Source of the DNA: an uncultured Collinsella sp.
Lineage (GTDB): Bacteria; Actinomycetota; Coriobacteriia; Coriobacteriales; Coriobacteriaceae
DNA length: 7,323 nt
Direction: 5' to 3'
NCBI GenBank assembly: GCA_900555225.1
Contig: USKL01000072.1
Coordinates: 1 to 7,323, forward strand
Shown here: in pieces, positions 5,516 to 7,323 of the stretch
Position numbering within the stretch: the stretch's first letter is position 1
Layout of the letters: every line of letters starts with the position of its first letter
The notes under the pieces: model-generated
What the model was told of the DNA's origin: nothing
What the model saw: only the letters and a program-made list of their open reading frames with translations
Database searches by the model: none
Translations under genes and position numbers: made by a program

Positions 5516-5529
5516 ACACTAATTATTGT
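5516..5529. promoter_or_regulatory. Operator site 3
   Basis: ACACTAATTATTGT, the weakest of the three but with the same A and GCA flanks and 15 of 18 bases shared with site 2. A weak TATAGA box (5510-5515) that could belong to a rightward promoter abuts it, though no good -35 partner is seen. Confidence 0.55.
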
Positions 5530-5614
5530 GCAACAATTCAGTTGTCAGCAATGAGGGCCACAAAGCCCACAGAGCTAGCAAGCAGCTTTAGAACCGAATA
5601 AGGAGGCTACAGAG
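5530..5614 (+). promoter_or_regulatory. Leader region of the rightward unit
   Basis: About 85 bases between the operators and the first rightward ATG. It contains ACAA and TTGT arms at 5533-5545 (a further degenerate half-site pair), TTGTCA at 5542-5547 without a matching -10 box, a small GGGC/GCCC hairpin (5555-5568), and the strong ribosome-binding site AAGGAGG at 5600-5606. The rightward promoter cannot be fixed by eye. Confidence 0.4.
5599..5611 (+). repeat. Duplicated translation-start block, copy 1
   Basis: TAAGGAGGCTACA occurs here and at 6577-6589, in each case a few bases before an ATG. It contains the ribosome-binding site of the 177-aa gene. The exact 13-base match may reflect a duplicated start region or simple selection for the same strong site. 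Confidence 0.5.
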
Positions 5615-6148
5615 ATGGTAGAGCAGCAGAGTTTAGATCTGGTGGTAAGTGGTCAGCTGGTGAGCAACCACACGATCCTAGCCATAGTTGAGGGTATGCG
5701 AGCACGAGGCTACTTCAGAAAAGGCCCCCAGGGCCGAAAGGATGGCCTAGAGCTTGCAACAGCCTTGAAGCTTGTAAACGAGTACATGGCTTTTCCAGAG
5801 CTTGGCAGGTACACAGTAGAGGCCACGAAGCACAGGCCAATTAACGAGATCCCCCGAGCCGATTACGAGCAAGTGGAGATCATGAGGGCTTGCGATAACT
5901 ACCTTGCACAGGTAACCGAGGCATTCAAGGCCAACAGCGACGAAGAAGCCATTATTTACATGGTGAAAGACCTTCGAAAGCAGGTCATAGCCGATGGCAT
6001 CGAGTCCGGGGCCTTGAAGGTTCGAAAGTACTTCGGCAAGCATGGCTTTTACTACATGGACGATCAGTGCAAGTGGCAGAACGCCAAGGCCATTGATTGG
6101 AACATCGGCGAAACGAACCCCATCAGACCAGCAGAGCAAGCAGCCTAA
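5615..6148 (+). CDS. Orphan 177-aa protein, first gene of the rightward unit
   Basis: I do not recognise this protein. The ATG follows AAGGAGG by 8 bases, so the start is firm. It looks cytoplasmic and mostly helical: SNHTILAIVEGMRARGYF (17-34) resembles a short HTH-sized helical pair, GLELATALKLVNEYMAF (44-60) is a second helical block, and a charged middle (71-125) is followed by an aromatic C-terminal part with KVRKYFGKHGFYYMDDQCKW (135-154). No signal peptide, membrane segment or catalytic motif is seen. Its DNA is visibly poorer in G+C than the flanking genes and uses TTA, AGT, GTA and AGA codons that neighbours mostly avoid, which suggests a separate origin. First position opposite a repressor gene is where phages often keep antirepressor, early regulatory or anti-defence genes. 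It is followed by a strong hairpin and the DUF2958 gene. Confidence 0.8.
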   Translation: MVEQQSLDLVVSGQLVSNHTILAIVEGMRARGYFRKGPQGRKDGLELATALKLVNEYMAFPELGRYTVEATKHRPINEIPRADYEQVEIMRACDNYLAQVTEAFKANSDEEAIIYMVKDLRKQVIADGIESGALKVRKYFGKHGFYYMDDQCKWQNAKAIDWNIGETNPIRPAEQAA

Positions 6149-6156
6149 AGCAAGCA

Positions 6157-6179
6157 GGAGGCCCCGAGAAGGGGCCTCC
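6157..6179 (+). other. Perfect 9-bp GC-rich hairpin between the 177-aa and DUF2958 genes
   Basis: GGAGGCCCC and GGGGCCTCC flank a GAGAA loop. It is followed by CACAACAACACACAGG, without a T-run, so it is not a standard intrinsic terminator. It ends 26 bases before the next ATG. Likely an mRNA-stabilising, processing or translation-control element, or a Rho-independent terminator lacking its tail. Confidence 0.7.
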
Positions 6180-6205
6180 CACAACAACACACAGGAGATC
6201 ATACC

Positions 6206-6541
6206 ATGCAGAAGCTACTCACGAAAGAGCTGCAGAAGAAGCTCCCGCCCCTTTACTCACAGGACGGCAAGAAGGCCGACACGATCGTGTACGGCCACTG
6301 GTTCAGCTGCATAAACGGCTGGGACCTATACGCCACCGAGTACGACGAGGAGACGGGCGACATGTTCGGGTTCGTCTTCGGGGCGGTCCCCGAGATGGGC
6401 TACTTCAACCTGGCAGAGCTCGAGGAGATCAACAGGAAGTACGGCATGAACTTCTTCGAGCGCGAGACCTACTTCACGCCGAAGAGGGCAATCGAGATCC
6501 CGAGGATAGCCGAGGCATTCGGCTACCTATGGGAAAAGTAA
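6206..6541 (+). CDS. DUF2958 domain protein
   Basis: 111 residues, close to the usual size of this single-domain family. Seen: the N-terminal KLLTKELQKKLPPLYSQDG (3-21), the family's opening signature; WDLYATEYDEETGD (39-52); FGFVFGAVPEMGYFNLAELE (54-73), with the expected 'FG.V.G..PE.GYF.L.EL' core; and ERETYFTPKRAIEI (85-98) with its 'YF.P' element. The family is common on phages, plasmids and integrative elements, often near replication or anti-restriction genes; its biochemical role is unknown. AGGAG lies about 9 bases before the ATG. No membrane segment is seen. The assignment is by recall of the motif pattern. Confidence 0.85.
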   Translation: MQKLLTKELQKKLPPLYSQDGKKADTIVYGHWFSCINGWDLYATEYDEETGDMFGFVFGAVPEMGYFNLAELEEINRKYGMNFFERETYFTPKRAIEIPRIAEAFGYLWEK

Positions 6542-6553
6542 CGGACAACTACC

Positions 6554-6574
6554 GGGATGGGCCTCGCCCCTCCC
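6554..6574 (+). other. GC-rich hairpin between the DUF2958 and DUF2786 genes
   Basis: GGGATGGGC and GCCCCTCCC pair with one internal mismatch around a three-base loop. No T-run follows. It ends 17 bases before the next ATG and directly precedes the ribosome-binding site. Confidence 0.5.
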
Positions 6575-6576
6575 AT

Positions 6577-6589
6577 TAAGGAGGCTACA
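6577..6589 (+). repeat. Duplicated translation-start block, copy 2
   Basis: Second copy of TAAGGAGGCTACA (see 5599-5611); it supplies the AAGGAGG site of the DUF2786 gene, 7 bases before the ATG at 6592. Confidence 0.5.
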
Positions 6590-6591
6590 AG

Positions 6592-7245
6592 ATGGAGCGA
6601 GAGAGGATTATCGAGAAGATCAAGAAGCTGCGCGAGCACAGCGTCGAGAACGGCTGCAACGAGGCCGAGGCGATTCAGTTCGCCCTCAAGGCCCAGAAGC
6701 TCATCGCGGACAACGACGTGGAGGAGTGGGAGCTTGCCGACGAGGTGAAGCGGGTGACCGAGACCACCACCGGGTGGACGGCAAAGGCGTGGGCGCCGAG
6801 CCTGGCGCAGACCATCGCCGACAACTTCAGGTGCAAGGTGTACCAGCGCAGGGTGACGGCCCGCAAGTACGAGTTCGTGTTCGTCGGCTACAAGGCCGAC
6901 AGCGAGGCGGCGGAGATCGTTTACGCGAACCTGCTCGAAACCTGCCACAAGCTGGCAAACGAGTATCAGGACTTCGCGTACACCGACCCCGACGCCTACT
7001 CGAACTTCGTTATCGGCTTCATCGCCGGGGTGCGCGCCGAGCTTGAGAAGCAGTGCTTCGAGCTGATGATCGTTTGTCCCAAGGAGGTTGAGGACTACTT
7101 CGAGGGCCTGGGGCTTGGGCGATCCCATAGGCGAGGCCTCAAGGCATCCAACAACGACAGCATAAGCCTAGGCATGCAGCAGGGGCGCGACGCGGTGCGC
7201 AGCCGGCGCGTGGAGGCCCCGAGGGGCAACCTCCTCCCGGCATAG
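6592..7245 (+). CDS. DUF2786 domain protein
   Basis: 217 residues. The N-terminal DUF2786 domain is plain: IIEKIKKLREHSVENGCNEA (6-25), then EAIQFALKAQKLIADNDV (26-43), the family's 'KI.KL.........NEAEA..A..KAQ.LI......' pattern. A second domain (about 63-160) of the kind that usually accompanies it holds WAPSLAQTIADNFRCKVYQR (67-86), YEFVFVGYKADSEAAEIVYANL (93-114) and IGFIAGVRAELEKQ (141-154). The C-terminus is basic (GLGRSHRRG, then AVRSRRVEAPRG), possibly nucleic-acid binding. The family occurs on phages and conjugative elements and has no known activity. The start is fixed by AAGGAGG 7 bases upstream. It is separated from DUF2958 by a 50-base spacer with a hairpin. Confidence 0.85.
   Translation: MERERIIEKIKKLREHSVENGCNEAEAIQFALKAQKLIADNDVEEWELADEVKRVTETTTGWTAKAWAPSLAQTIADNFRCKVYQRRVTARKYEFVFVGYKADSEAAEIVYANLLETCHKLANEYQDFAYTDPDAYSNFVIGFIAGVRAELEKQCFELMIVCPKEVEDYFEGLGLGRSHRRGLKASNNDSISLGMQQGRDAVRSRRVEAPRGNLLPA
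7212..7234 (+). other. Hairpin-like echo of the 6157 element inside the DUF2786 3' end
   Basis: GGAGGCCCCGAG (7212-7223) repeats the first 12 bases of the hairpin at 6157-6179; GGGGC and CCTCC follow, so a similar but interrupted fold is possible inside the last codons of the gene. Confidence 0.35.
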
Positions 7246-7257
7246 CAGAACGACATA

Positions 7258-7282
7258 GGGGCAGGGCTTCAGGCCTTGCCCC
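7258..7282 (+). other. GC-rich 10-bp hairpin downstream of the DUF2786 gene
   Basis: GGGGCAGGGC and GCCTTGCCCC pair fully (one G-U pair) around a TTCAG loop. The sequence after it, GATCTTTAG, has only a short T-run, so termination would be weak. It ends 22 bases before the next ATG. Confidence 0.6.
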
Positions 7283-7304
7283 GATCTTTAGAAAGGGGCA
7301 CACC

Positions 7305-7323
7305 ATGCAGGTAAAAGCAGGCG
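7305..7323 (+). CDS. Start of a further rightward gene (partial)
   Basis: ATG at 7305 opens MQVKAG before the window ends. AAAGGGG lies 7 bases upstream, and the spacing and hairpin repeat the layout of the preceding junctions, so a gene start is likely. Nothing can be said of its function. Confidence 0.55.

Noticed and set aside
5436..5529. 30-bp-spaced repeats as a small CRISPR array
   Set aside because: The repeats are short palindromes (14-18 bases) with 12-base gaps, not 24-37-base repeats with spacers, and no cas genes are seen.
5139..6148. Anti-CRISPR locus (acr gene plus Aca-type HTH regulator)
   Set aside because: Known acr-aca pairs lie in one operon; here the HTH gene and the orphan gene diverge. 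It stays only a loose possibility, with no sequence evidence.
6157..6179. Intrinsic terminator after the 177-aa gene
   Set aside because: The stem is excellent, but no T-run follows on either strand; recorded as a hairpin instead.
5747..7128. Minus-strand reading frames across the 177-aa gene and the DUF2786 gene
   Set aside because: They are antisense to supported genes, with no domain or ribosome-binding site.

Overview
This window looks like part of a temperate phage or prophage. It has two transcription units that diverge from a control region at about 5394-5614. The 4463-nt GC-rich body, the strong Shine-Dalgarno sites, the tightly packed genes and the general protein style would fit a high-GC Gram-positive host such as a gut actinobacterium (Coriobacteriia/Eggerthellaceae-like). 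That host assignment is an inference from style, not from a database match.

The left unit (minus strand, about 5393 down to 1) is read in this order. First comes a small HTH regulator, then a PP-loop ATPase of the PAPS-reductase superfamily, then a 192-aa acidic/basic phage protein. A textbook intrinsic terminator with a UUCG loop follows. After it come a 33-aa arginine-rich microprotein, a 79-aa packaging-associated protein, a putative small terminase, the large terminase (TerL), an SPP1-type portal protein, and a truncated SH3-like protein that runs off the window's left edge. Apart from the two gaps around the 33-aa gene, the genes overlap or abut, so this is an operon-like head-packaging module joined to a regulator/PP-loop module.

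The right unit (plus strand, 5615 to the right edge) holds a 177-aa orphan protein, a DUF2958 protein, a DUF2786 protein and the first codons of another gene. Its genes are separated by short spacers. Each spacer carries a GC-rich hairpin without a U-tract, followed closely by a strong ribosome-binding site. This part looks like an early/accessory region.

The control region is AT-rich. It contains three 14-bp palindromic sites at an exact 30-bp pitch, plus a partial fourth copy inside a plausible leftward promoter. The simplest reading is an operator array for the HTH protein, which would autoregulate the left unit and perhaps the right one. The least explained items are the operator array, the PP-loop protein that lacks the sulfate-reductase cysteine signature, the 33-aa Arg-rich gene sitting just after a terminator, and the serial intergenic hairpins of the right unit. 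No integrase, tRNA, rRNA, CRISPR array or insertion sequence is visible.
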